A stretch of 64,000 bases of DNA, from contig NZ_JAINVW010000003.1 in NCBI RefSeq assembly GCF_019880545.1, positions 1,302,001 to 1,366,000 of the forward strand. The letters run 5' to 3'. The stretch comes from Flagellimonas meishanensis (GTDB lineage Bacteria > Bacteroidota > Bacteroidia > Flavobacteriales > Flavobacteriaceae). The translations under genes and the position numbers were made by a program. The notes beneath the pieces were generated by a model. The model had not been told where the DNA came from. It was given only the letters and a program-made list of their open reading frames with translations, and ran no database searches. Position 1 is the stretch's first letter. Every line of letters starts with the position of its first letter. Shown piece after piece: positions 8,330-16,670 of the stretch.

Positions 8330-9210
8330 TTGCCTGCCTTGTGCCTTTCGCGGGCCAACAAGGTGTTTTTGAGCAACATGGCAATGGTCATTGGGCCCAC
8401 GCCACCGGGCACAGGTGTTATATAGGACGCTTTTTTGCCCACATTTTCAAAATCGACATCTCCGGTGATGTAATACCCCCTTTCCCGGGTGTCATCCGGT
8501 ACACGGGTTATGCCCACATCTATGACCACTACATCTTCTTTTACCATATCGGCTTTCAAGAAATTGGGTACGCCCAAAGCGGAAACTATAATGTCAGCCT
8601 GCAATGTAAGGGTCTTTAAATCGTGGGTTCGGCTATGGGTAAGGGTTACGGTGGCATTGGCTGTTTTTCCCTTTTGGCTTAAAAGTATGCTGATGGGTCT
8701 TCCCACAATATGGCTACGGCCAATGACCACAGCATGTTTTCCTTGGGTATCGATATCATATCTGCGTAGCAGTTCCATAATCCCAAAGGGCGTGGCGGGT
8801 ATAAATGATTCCATGTCCAGGGCCATTTTTCCAAAATTGGCAGGATGGAATCCATCTACATCCTTATTGGGATCTACGGCCATCAGGACCTTTTGCTCAT
8901 CGATATGCTTGGGCAATGGAAGTTGCACAATGTAGCCGTCTATATCGGGATTTTGGTTCAAGTTTTCGACCTGTTTCAACAGTGCTTCCTCGGTAGTTTC
9001 TTCTGGAAGATGTATCAAGGTGGATTGAAACCCTATTTTTTCGCAGGAGCGTACTTTACTGCCCACGTAGGTGAGGCTGGCACCATCATTACCGACGAGA
9101 ACAGCTGCCAAATGGGGCACTTTTTCTCCCCGCTCCTTCATCTGCCTTACCTCAACGGCTATTTCTTCCTTTATTTGGTTTGATATTTTTTTCCCGTCGA
9201 GGATTTCCAT
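8326..9210 (-). CDS. folD: Bifunctional methylenetetrahydrofolate dehydrogenase/methenyltetrahydrofolate cyclohydrolase
   Basis: 294 residues, normal length. Signatures are YVGSKVRSCEKIGF with the catalytic lysine-containing helix, GYIVQLPLPKHI, the NADP-site stretch VVIGRSHIVGRPIS, and the C-terminal TPVPGGVGPMTIAML. The enzyme interconverts 5,10-methylene-, methenyl- and 10-formyl-tetrahydrofolate in the cytosol and so supplies one-carbon units for purine and formyl-Met synthesis. It is downstream of ffh with a 70-base gap and no visible terminator, so the two may be co-transcribed. Confidence 0.97.
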   Translation of the reverse strand: MEILDGKKISNQIKEEIAVEVRQMKERGEKVPHLAAVLVGNDGASLTYVGSKVRSCEKIGFQSTLIHLPEETTEEALLKQVENLNQNPDIDGYIVQLPLPKHIDEQKVLMAVDPNKDVDGFHPANFGKMALDMESFIPATPFGIMELLRRYDIDTQGKHAVVIGRSHIVGRPISILLSQKGKTANATVTLTHSRTHDLKTLTLQADIIVSALGVPNFLKADMVKEDVVVIDVGITRVPDDTRERGYYITGDVDFENVGKKASYITPVPGGVGPMTIAMLLKNTLLARERHKAGN

Positions 9211-9280
9211 ATGTGCTCAGGTTTTAAAAAGGGTTATAGGAATCAAGAATATTTATCCCACTCATCAAACATCCAACAAA

Positions 9281-10609
9281 CTATCTCATGTTCTGCATCA
9301 TCTGCATCATTTTTTTACCGCCACCGCCTTGCATCATCTTCATCATCTTGCTCATTTGGTCAAATTGCTTCAACAGTTGGTTCACTTCTTGGACGGAAGT
9401 GCCGCTTCCCAATGCGATTCGTTTTTTACGGCTTGCGTTCAATTTGGATGGGTTGGACCGCTCGTCCGGGGTCATGGAATGGATAATGGCCTCAATATGT
9501 TTGAATGCGTCATCGTCCACATCCAGTCCCTTAAGGGCTTTCCCCGCTCCGGGTATCATGCCAATAAGGTCCTTCATGTTGCCCATTTTCTTTATTTGCT
9601 GAATTTGGCTCAGGAAATCATCAAACCCAAAACGGTTCTTGGCAATTTTCTTTTGGATTCTCCGGGCCTGTTCCTCGTCAAACTGTTCTTGGGCACGTTC
9701 CACAAGGGATACCACATCTCCCATTCCCAAAATACGGTCGGCCATCCTTGAGGGATGGAACACATCGATAGCCTCCATCTTTTCGCCGGTCCCGATGAAC
9801 TTGATGGGCTTATCCACAACTGATCTGATGGAAATGGCCGCACCCCCCCGGGTATCACCATCCAGTTTGGTAAGGATGACGCCGTCAAAATTCAATACAT
9901 CATTAAAGGCTTTTGCCGTGTTCACGGCATCTTGTCCAGTCATGGCGTCTACCACGAAAAGGGTTTCTTGCGGTGAAACAGCCTTATGGATATTGGCAAT
10001 TTCGGTCATCATCTGCTCATCCACTGCCAAACGGCCTGCGGTATCCACAATAACCACGTTTGCACCAATCGCTTTGGCATGCTTGATCCCTGCCTGTGCT
10101 ATGGCAACGGGGTCGTTGTTTTCCCTATCGGAATACACCTCGGCGCCAATCTGTTCCCCAACAATATGTAATTGGTCAATCGCTGCCGGACGGTATACAT
10201 CACACGCGACCAAAAGTGGCTTTTTGCTTTTCTTGTTCTTAAGATAGCCTGCAAGCTTACCGGAAAAGGTGGTTTTACCGGAACCCTGCAGTCCCGACAT
10301 CAAGATTACGGAAGGATTTCCTGACAAGTCGATTTCCTCGGCTTCCCCACCCATCAGTTGGGTAAGTTCATCCTTTACGATCTTGACCATGAGCTGGCCC
10401 GGTTGCAAAGTCGTCAATACATTCTGGCCTAGGGCCTTTTCTTTTACCCTATTGGTGAATTCCTTGGCAATCTTAAAGTTTACGTCGGCATCCAGTAGGG
10501 CCCTGCGGACCTCTTTTAGGGTCTCCGCAACATTTATTTCCGTAATCTGTCCATGTCCCTTGAGGACGTGGAGCGCTTTATCCAGCTTTTCACTTAAGTT
10601 ATCGAACAT
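9281..10609 (-). CDS. ffh: Signal recognition particle protein Ffh (SRP54)
   Basis: 442 residues with N, G and M domains in order. GLQGSGKTT (106-114) is the P loop, VDTAGRLAVDEQM the G3 region and TKLDGDTRGG the G4 region. The C-terminal M domain is methionine-rich (MMKMMQGGGGKKMMQMMQNMR) with the RNA-binding SRKKRIALGSG helix before it. Ffh with 4.5S RNA binds signal sequences at the ribosome and docks with FtsY. The gene is preceded by a TAnnTTTG element at 10633-10640. Confidence 0.98.
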   Translation of the reverse strand: MFDNLSEKLDKALHVLKGHGQITEINVAETLKEVRRALLDADVNFKIAKEFTNRVKEKALGQNVLTTLQPGQLMVKIVKDELTQLMGGEAEEIDLSGNPSVILMSGLQGSGKTTFSGKLAGYLKNKKSKKPLLVACDVYRPAAIDQLHIVGEQIGAEVYSDRENNDPVAIAQAGIKHAKAIGANVVIVDTAGRLAVDEQMMTEIANIHKAVSPQETLFVVDAMTGQDAVNTAKAFNDVLNFDGVILTKLDGDTRGGAAISIRSVVDKPIKFIGTGEKMEAIDVFHPSRMADRILGMGDVVSLVERAQEQFDEEQARRIQKKIAKNRFGFDDFLSQIQQIKKMGNMKDLIGMIPGAGKALKGLDVDDDAFKHIEAIIHSMTPDERSNPSKLNASRKKRIALGSGTSVQEVNQLLKQFDQMSKMMKMMQGGGGKKMMQMMQNMR

Positions 10610-10632
10610 GGGCGTTCTTCATTTTAGAGGGA

Positions 10633-10640
10633 CAAATTTA
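10633..10640 (-). promoter_or_regulatory. Candidate -7 element for ffh-folD
   Basis: TAAATTTG on the minus strand matches TAnnTTTG exactly, 24 bases before the ffh start. No convincing TTTG lies 19-21 bases upstream because the terminator of the preceding gene occupies that space, so only half of the promoter is supported. Confidence 0.4.
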
Positions 10641-10655
10641 AGAATAATAAAAAAG

Positions 10656-10687
10656 AAAAGGACGGCTTTGGGGAGAGCCGTCCTTTT
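10656..10687 (-). terminator. Intrinsic terminator of the acidic repeat lipoprotein gene
   Basis: A perfect 12-bp stem (AAAAGGACGGCT with its complement, loop of eight bases) is followed on the minus strand by TTTTCTTTTTT. It lies 21 bases after the stop codon at 10709 and insulates that gene from ffh. Confidence 0.85.
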
Positions 10688-10708
10688 CAACAAAAAATGG
10701 GGAAAATC

Positions 10709-12463
10709 CTATAGTTTTTCGAAAACCAATATTTCCAATGTGCCATCTCCACTTTCGTTCCTCAGCTCGATTCTGGAGGAGGAAACTTCAACTATCTTCC
10801 AGTCTTCCGTCAACCCGCCAAGGTTGTCGTTGGTGTCAAAATTGATGTAGAATTTCAATCCTTCCTCAGAGTCCCTAAGTATTCTCCACAAACCGGCGGC
10901 GATTGGGTCATCGTTTATGGAAACCTCTACTTGGTGCATGGTGGAGAAGTTAAAATCCATATCCACAAACTGGGAGGTCAAATCCATCTCACCTTCTTGG
11001 TATAGGGCTATGTTCCAAGGTCCACCAAGCATAATGTTCCTAATTTCGGTCACATCTCCATCACCGGCACTGTCATCACAAACGCGTAGCAAAACCAATT
11101 CGTGGCCCGTTGCCTCAACCTCAAATCTCAATCTGGTATCAAAAAGGTCTCTCAAGGGCCAATCAAAGCTTACCCCTGGCTCATCCTGAATAGTAATCAA
11201 AAGGGACAGAACCTGCTCGCTGTTGAGTCCAACCTCCCAAGTTCCTTCCAGCGTGGAGATTCCATTACTTAGCGTAACCAGACCCTCTGGCATAAACTTG
11301 AACTCGTACCCAAGAAGTCGCTCGATTTCTTCACCTTGGTTTATCACTTTCTTGATGATCCACTCACATTCTTTCAGGATTTCCCTTAAAGCGCTGATAT
11401 CGGTCTCACCACCCTCGCAAAGTTGCTTCATGATTATCTTGTTGCCGCCTTCAGCATATAATTTTATGGTGTGCTCACCAATTTCGTATACCAACCATTC
11501 CAAGTTGAAGTCAACCAGTGTATCAAACTCAAGGGTCAATAGTGGACCATGATCTGTGAAACGTGCACTCCATGTTCCATTAAGTACGTTTCCAGCACGA
11601 TCTTTTACGGTAACCCCTCCATCCTCGGTAAAGGTCATTAGGTATTCAAAGTACTGATCTGTGTTGTTTACATTATCACGAACCACTTCTTGAACCAACC
11701 AAGGGCACTCGGTCAGGCAGAAATCAAAACGTTCTTCATCAAAATCATCATCGTTGTAATCGTTGTCATCGTCCTCATCACATTCGTCCTTTGCATTTTC
11801 CAGGGCCATGGCCAATTCACCATTGCTGTCAACCACGATCTCGGTCCCATCAAACTTTTTCAAGGTTAGGGGAAAATCAATACTGATCAGATCATTTTCA
11901 TCAAGTTCTTCAAAAAACTTTCTCAACTGCTCGTCACTTTCTACCAACACCTCTCCGGTTTGCTGTTCGTTGATGTCGAATGTGAACAGGGTAATTGGGT
12001 AAACGAAGTCAATACACTCAATGTCATCATCCCCTCCACCTTCAAGACACTCTTCGGCCAATTGTATTAACCTTTCTTTGTTCTCAATGACGATTTCGGA
12101 GAAATCGGCCAAAGTAATTGTAATGGGGAAAAGGAAGTTCAGAACGTCCACATCATCATCCAGCTCATCAAATATTTCTTCAATGGTGTGAAGGTCTTCC
12201 CTAGAATCTATGATAATCTCAATTCCATTGGCTTCGACGGTATAGGGGAACTGCACTGCAAAGCAGCTTGCACCGTCTACTATGTTATCAAAAGAACCAT
12301 CATTGGAAGATGTTTTCTGGATCAATTCCGCTGTTGAGGAATTGGCAGTGATTGTTTCTTGTTGATCACCGTTTATCTCCTCAAACTCTGACTGACAAGC
12401 GATAAAATTTAAGGAAATAGCTAAAAAACCTACGTATACAAGGTTGTTTATAAACTTTTTCAT
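10709..12463 (-). CDS. Acidic lipoprotein with four short and three long internal repeats
   Basis: 584 residues. The lipoprotein signal ends at Cys23 (NFIAC). Residues about 67-232 hold four tandem repeats of roughly 42 residues, each with a (F/V)xFPxT core, an E-I-hydrophobic strand, a helix with Glu/Leu, and an Asp/Glu-rich linker (for example FPYTVEANGIEIIIDS, FPITITLADFSEIVIEN, YPITLFTFDINEQQ, FPLTLKKFDGTEIVVDS). An acidic stretch at 226-245 leads to three repeats of about 105 residues (250-350, 357-463, 473-584) with CPWLVQEV, NGTWSA and long beta strands, like lipocalin-type modules. I know no function for this combination. It diverges from the ECF sigma/FecR/TonB-receptor operon, with start codons about 110 bases apart, and may be its partner or target (inference). 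Confidence 0.8.
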   Translation of the reverse strand: MKKFINNLVYVGFLAISLNFIACQSEFEEINGDQQETITANSSTAELIQKTSSNDGSFDNIVDGASCFAVQFPYTVEANGIEIIIDSREDLHTIEEIFDELDDDVDVLNFLFPITITLADFSEIVIENKERLIQLAEECLEGGGDDDIECIDFVYPITLFTFDINEQQTGEVLVESDEQLRKFFEELDENDLISIDFPLTLKKFDGTEIVVDSNGELAMALENAKDECDEDDDNDYNDDDFDEERFDFCLTECPWLVQEVVRDNVNNTDQYFEYLMTFTEDGGVTVKDRAGNVLNGTWSARFTDHGPLLTLEFDTLVDFNLEWLVYEIGEHTIKLYAEGGNKIIMKQLCEGGETDISALREILKECEWIIKKVINQGEEIERLLGYEFKFMPEGLVTLSNGISTLEGTWEVGLNSEQVLSLLITIQDEPGVSFDWPLRDLFDTRLRFEVEATGHELVLLRVCDDSAGDGDVTEIRNIMLGGPWNIALYQEGEMDLTSQFVDMDFNFSTMHQVEVSINDDPIAAGLWRILRDSEEGLKFYINFDTNDNLGGLTEDWKIVEVSSSRIELRNESGDGTLEILVFEKL

Positions 12464-12547
12464 AACGAATTTGGATTTTGGGGTTAATTTTCATGGTTAG
12501 AACAACCCTTGAATAAAAAACCCTACTTTTTCTTATTTTTTTTCAAA

Positions 12548-12555
12548 TATCTTTG
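12548..12555 (+). promoter_or_regulatory. Candidate -7 element for the ECF sigma operon
   Basis: TATCTTTG matches TAnnTTTG exactly and lies 22 bases before ATG 12578. The -33 position is only T-rich. Its location inside the longer TTG-initiated frame (12509) argues that translation starts at ATG 12578. Confidence 0.4.
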
Positions 12556-12577
12556 GGTCCAGAACAATCCTGCGCCC

Positions 12578-13075
12578 ATGGACAATGTATGTGAGGAACA
12601 AGTCTTCAACACTATTTTTAGATCTAACTCTAAAACGATCTTTAACTATATCTATTATAAGTTCGGCAATAAGGAGAAGGCACATGATGCTGTGCAGGAG
12701 GCTTTTGTGAAGTTATGGGAGAATTGTGGCAAGGTAACCCCTGAAAAAGCAAAGTCCTTTGTTTATAAGGTGGCCAATAATATTTCCTTGAACATGATCA
12801 AGGCAGAAAAGATAAGGTTGAACTACGCCAAGAACACAAACGAAGGTTCCAGCGAATCCCCTGAATTTTTATTGGAAGAAAAGGAATTCCAGCAAAAACT
12901 GGAAAATGCCTTGGGGGCCTTACCAGAAAATCAACGGACAACATTCTTGCTGAACCGGATCGATGGAAAAAAATATGCAGAGATTGCAGAAATGGAAGGG
13001 GTAAGTGTCAAGGCAATTGAAAAGCGAATGCATTTGGCGTTGAAAAGTTTGCGGGAAAAAATTGATGGCATATGA
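12578..13075 (+). CDS. RNA polymerase sigma factor, ECF subfamily (FecI-like)
   Basis: 165 residues from ATG 12578. Region 2 includes FNYIYYKFGNKEKAHDAVQEAFVKLWEN (start of the protein to about residue 50). Region 4 is LPENQRTTFLLNRIDGKKYAEIAEMEGVSVKAIEKRMHLALKSLR near the end, a clear helix-turn-helix. This is the Bacteroidota type of ECF factor paired with FecR and a TonB-dependent receptor, all three adjacent here. It should be held by the FecR protein and released when the receptor is occupied, then transcribe its own operon and possibly the divergent lipoprotein gene. Confidence 0.93.
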   Translation: MDNVCEEQVFNTIFRSNSKTIFNYIYYKFGNKEKAHDAVQEAFVKLWENCGKVTPEKAKSFVYKVANNISLNMIKAEKIRLNYAKNTNEGSSESPEFLLEEKEFQQKLENALGALPENQRTTFLLNRIDGKKYAEIAEMEGVSVKAIEKRMHLALKSLREKIDGI

Positions 13076-13094
13076 GCTTCAATGTTCAGTTGGC

Positions 13095-13120
13095 AATTGT
13101 TAATTGCTAATTGTTAATTG
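13095..13120. repeat. Direct repeat of a 12-base AT-rich unit
   Basis: AATTGTTAATTG occurs twice with a two-base spacer (13095-13106 and 13109-13120) in the 106-base gap between the sigma and anti-sigma genes. Similar runs are common non-coding filler in Flavobacteriia; no role is evident. Confidence 0.6.
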
Positions 13121-13181
13121 TTGCTAGAAGGGTAGGGTTTTTTTAGATTGAATTGTTAAACCAGTATAAAGCATAGAAATC

Positions 13182-14096
13182 ATGCAAGAGAATTACTTGG
13201 CAAAATGGCTCAGCGGAGAGCTTTCCAAAGAAGAACTCGAGGAATTCAAAAATTCCGACGCGTATGCTTCTTACGAAAGGCTTAGGGCGGGGGCAGCATC
13301 GCTTTCCGGCCCTGATTTCAATGTGGATAAGGCACTTGAGCGTTTGAACGCAGAACATATTGGCCAAGCGCCAAAGGTAATCAGCCTGAACCCCTTCAAA
13401 AAGTTTCTACGGGTGGCCGCCGTTATTGCCATCTTGCTTGCCGGTTCCTATTTTTATTTATCCGGTTTGAACGAATCCGTTTCCACCGAATATGCCCAGC
13501 GAACCGAGGTCACCTTGCCCGACGACTCCGAAATTTTCCTGAACGCGGATTCCGAAGTCTCCTTTAGCCAAAAAAATTGGAATGAAAACCGTAACGTCAT
13601 CCTTCAGGGTGAGGCCTTCTTCAAAGTGGCCAAGGGACAAAAATTCACGGTAACGACCAACCAAGGCCAAGTGGCTGTGTTAGGCACACAATTCAATGTG
13701 GAGAGCAGGGAAAACTTTTTTGAGGTCACCTGTTATGAAGGATTGGTAAGTGTAACGCATAATGGAAAAGAGACCCAATTGCCAGCAGGAAACTCCTTTA
13801 TGATTATCAATGGGGCGCAATTGAATGCATCCAAGCCCAAAACAAACCAACCTACCTGGTTGGACAGCGAAAGTAGCTTTGAAAACATTCCATTAAAATA
13901 CGTTTTATCCGAACTGGAAAGGCAATATGACCTCAAGGTGAAAACGGAAAATGTGAATGTAGATCTCCGATTTACCGGTACCTTTAGCAACAAAGACCTC
14001 GATATGGCCTTAAAAAGTATAAGTTCCCCCTCAAAACTGCGTTATAACCTAGAGGGCAATAAAGTACTTTTTTATGCTGAGAGCACTCCGCAATAG
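13182..14096 (+). CDS. FecR family anti-sigma factor
   Basis: 304 residues. The cytoplasmic N-terminus (1-70) contains a short sigma-binding part (NYLAKWLSGELSKEELEEFK). A single membrane helix follows (about 71-90, LRVAAVIAILLAGSYFYLSGL). The periplasmic FecR beta-helix-like domain (about 98-190) has the hallmark TEVTLPDDSEIFLNADSEVSF and VLGTQFNVESR. The last 70 residues (VLSELERQYDLKVKTENV to the end) are the DUF4974 STN-interacting domain. It passes the signal from the TonB receptor to the ECF factor. It overlaps the receptor gene by 23 bases, so the two are translationally linked. Confidence 0.95.
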   Translation: MQENYLAKWLSGELSKEELEEFKNSDAYASYERLRAGAASLSGPDFNVDKALERLNAEHIGQAPKVISLNPFKKFLRVAAVIAILLAGSYFYLSGLNESVSTEYAQRTEVTLPDDSEIFLNADSEVSFSQKNWNENRNVILQGEAFFKVAKGQKFTVTTNQGQVAVLGTQFNVESRENFFEVTCYEGLVSVTHNGKETQLPAGNSFMIINGAQLNASKPKTNQPTWLDSESSFENIPLKYVLSELERQYDLKVKTENVNVDLRFTGTFSNKDLDMALKSISSPSKLRYNLEGNKVLFYAESTPQ

Positions 14097-16641
14097 CCAA
14101 AGAACTTTTATTTCAGGGGTATTTCTGTTACTTTCCATTTCCACAACAGCGCAAGGGGAGCAAGAAGATACCCATTCGCTGATTTCCTATGTAAAAGAAC
14201 TGGAGGACAACTTCAACGTCAAGTTTTCATATCTCAATGAAGATTTGGAAGGAATAAGCCTGACCGTCCCAAATAATTTGGTGGCCTTGGAAGATATTCT
14301 AAGGTATCTAGAAAATGAATTCCATATCACGATTGAAAAACTCAGCGACCGCTATTATGCACTTTCCAAAGATTCCTCAGTGACCATTTGTGGTTTTGTT
14401 TTGGACAATTTTGCTGAAAATACCATCCCAGGCGCCACTTTGGAGGTATTGGGAACCAATACAGCCTTGATAACTGATGAAGATGGGAGTTTTACCGTGG
14501 TCGATGCCCCCCGAAATGGCTCGCTTAGAATACGATATCTTGGATACACCACAAAAATAATCAAGGTAGAGGACCTACTTGATGGAGGAGGCTGTTCCAA
14601 AATCCTGTTGGCCCAGCAGTATGAAAAATTAAATGAAGTAATCGTATATAAATTCCTTACCACGGGCATCATTAAGGAAAGGGATGCAAGCATTACATTG
14701 AACACAGCTGATTTTGGCATCTTGCCGGGGCTCATCGAGCCCGATATCCTGCAGACCGTGCAGGCCCTTCCGGGAATAGAGAGCATTGATGAGACGGTTT
14801 CGGACATTAACGTGCGCGGCGGCACCAATGATCAAAACCTTATTCTTTGGAACGGTATCAAAATGTACCAGTCCGGACACTTCTTCGGTCTTATTTCCGC
14901 TTTCAACCCTTACCTAACGGATAAAGTGACCGTGATCAAAAATGGCACCTCCGCAGCCTTTGGTGATGGTGTGAGCAGTGTGATCCAAATGGAGACCAAC
15001 AATCAGGTGCCCGATTATTTCTCGGGCGGGGCCGGATTAAATCTTATTAGTGGGGATGTTTTTGGACAGATTCCGGTTGGAGAGAAAATGGGGCTCCAAT
15101 TTTCCGCAAGACGCTCCACCACCGATTTTTTGAACACACCCACATACAATAATTTCTTTGATCGTGCCTTTCAGGACAGTGAAGTCACGAATCAGAATAA
15201 CGTATCCGTGGATGACGATATCCTAAGACAAGAAAACTTTTTCTTCTATGATTTTACCGGAAAGTTGCTTTATGACATCAATGCTGACCAAAAATTGCGC
15301 TTAAACTTCATCAGCATCGCCAATAATCTTGACTATTTGGAAACAAACGAAGTCAATAATGAGACCACCATCAGTATTTTGGAACAGAACAACTTCTCCA
15401 TTGGTGGGCAATGGCTCAGTAACTGGACGGATAGGTTTTCCTCCCATCTGAATGTATACTATTCCAAATATAATTTGGATGCGCAGAGCATTTTTGCCAA
15501 TCAGGTCCAAACCCTTAATCAAAAGAACATTGTGGATGAACGGGCCGTAAAACTCGATTCGCAATATGAAATTCTGCAAAACTTGGGATGGCGCAATGGA
15601 TTTCAATATATAGAGACAGGGATTGTCAATAGGGCATTTGTGTCCCAACCCAATTTTGACACCAACACCAAAGGGGTGATAAGAATCTATGCCCCCTACT
15701 CCGAAATTGCCTACACTTCCTTTGAAAACAGGTTCATCGCTAAAATTGGGGGCCGGTTCAATTTTATTGAAAACCTGGACACGTTTTCCAAATTCCTTTT
15801 GGAACCCCGACTCAATCTTAACTTTAGGTTGGCCAACCATCTTAGGGCTGAGGTTTTGGGAGAGTTCAAAAGCCAGACCACCAATCAGGTAATCGATTTG
15901 GAGCAGAATTTTCTCGGCATAGAGAAACGACGATGGATCCTGTCCAACGACGATACACTTCCCATTACAAAGAGCAAGCAGGGCTCAGTAGGCATCAATT
16001 ATGAAAAGAACGACCTGTACCTTGGTTTGGAGGGGTTTTACAAGCGGGTGGATGGTATAAGCACCCGCACCCAGGGTTTTCAAAACCAAAACCAATTCAG
16101 TGGAGAAATTGGAAGCTATGATGTAAAGGGAGTGGAATTTCTAATAAACAAGCAGGGTGACAACTATAGCACATGGTTCAGTTACACGTTCAATAAAAAT
16201 GATTATACGTTCGATTCCATTGTGCCAAGCAGTTTTCCCAATAATCTGGACATAAGGCACACCCTTACCTTTGCGGGAACCTACACATACGGCAATCTGA
16301 AATTGAGCGTCGGGGTCAACTACCGCACCGGAAGGCCCATTACAGAACCGTTACCGGGCGATGAGGCTCTGGACACCTCGGTTTTTCCCACGAGAATCAA
16401 TTACCAGGCCCCAAACAGCAGTCGATTGCCCGATTATTTCAGGGCCGATGCCTCTGCTGTATACAAATTCAACCTCAGTAGTCGCATATTGGCCAATGCC
16501 GGGATTTCCCTGCTCAATATCACCAACAGAAAAAATACCTTGAACCAATATTACCGGATCGGTGATGATGAACAGATAGAAACAGTGCAGAACATTTCGC
16601 TGGGGCTAACCCCCAATGTCAGTTTCAGGGTCAGTTTTTAG
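14074..16641 (+). CDS. TonB-dependent receptor with STN and carboxypeptidase-regulatory-like domains (signal transducer)
   Basis: 855 residues. Signal peptide about 1-26 (FISGVFLLLSISTTAQG). STN domain 33-105 (LISYVKELEDNFNVKFSYLNEDLEGI and onwards), used to contact FecR. CarboxypepD_reg-like domain 107-185 (GFVLDNFAENTIPGATLEV). Plug about 205-310 (LPGIESIDETVSDINVRGG, then NGTSAAFGDGVSSVIQ). The rest is a 22-strand barrel ending in the aromatic-terminated strand VSFRVSF. No SusD gene follows, so it is more likely a transducing siderophore, peptide or metal receptor than a glycan importer. The substrate cannot be read from sequence. Confidence 0.93.
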   Translation: MLRALRNSQRTFISGVFLLLSISTTAQGEQEDTHSLISYVKELEDNFNVKFSYLNEDLEGISLTVPNNLVALEDILRYLENEFHITIEKLSDRYYALSKDSSVTICGFVLDNFAENTIPGATLEVLGTNTALITDEDGSFTVVDAPRNGSLRIRYLGYTTKIIKVEDLLDGGGCSKILLAQQYEKLNEVIVYKFLTTGIIKERDASITLNTADFGILPGLIEPDILQTVQALPGIESIDETVSDINVRGGTNDQNLILWNGIKMYQSGHFFGLISAFNPYLTDKVTVIKNGTSAAFGDGVSSVIQMETNNQVPDYFSGGAGLNLISGDVFGQIPVGEKMGLQFSARRSTTDFLNTPTYNNFFDRAFQDSEVTNQNNVSVDDDILRQENFFFYDFTGKLLYDINADQKLRLNFISIANNLDYLETNEVNNETTISILEQNNFSIGGQWLSNWTDRFSSHLNVYYSKYNLDAQSIFANQVQTLNQKNIVDERAVKLDSQYEILQNLGWRNGFQYIETGIVNRAFVSQPNFDTNTKGVIRIYAPYSEIAYTSFENRFIAKIGGRFNFIENLDTFSKFLLEPRLNLNFRLANHLRAEVLGEFKSQTTNQVIDLEQNFLGIEKRRWILSNDDTLPITKSKQGSVGINYEKNDLYLGLEGFYKRVDGISTRTQGFQNQNQFSGEIGSYDVKGVEFLINKQGDNYSTWFSYTFNKNDYTFDSIVPSSFPNNLDIRHTLTFAGTYTYGNLKLSVGVNYRTGRPITEPLPGDEALDTSVFPTRINYQAPNSSRLPDYFRADASAVYKFNLSSRILANAGISLLNITNRKNTLNQYYRIGDDEQIETVQNISLGLTPNVSFRVSF

Positions 16642-16670
16642 GACCAATTGGCTGTTGGCTTTCAAATGCA

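Noticed and set aside
12509..12577. Longer TTG-initiated start of the ECF sigma gene
   Set aside because: It would run through a TAnnTTTG element and adds a hydrophobic, non-conserved leader; ATG 12578 fits the family.
13095..13120. Direct repeats between the sigma and anti-sigma genes as an operator
   Set aside because: The AT-rich unit is common non-coding filler in this group, and the position is downstream of the sigma gene.
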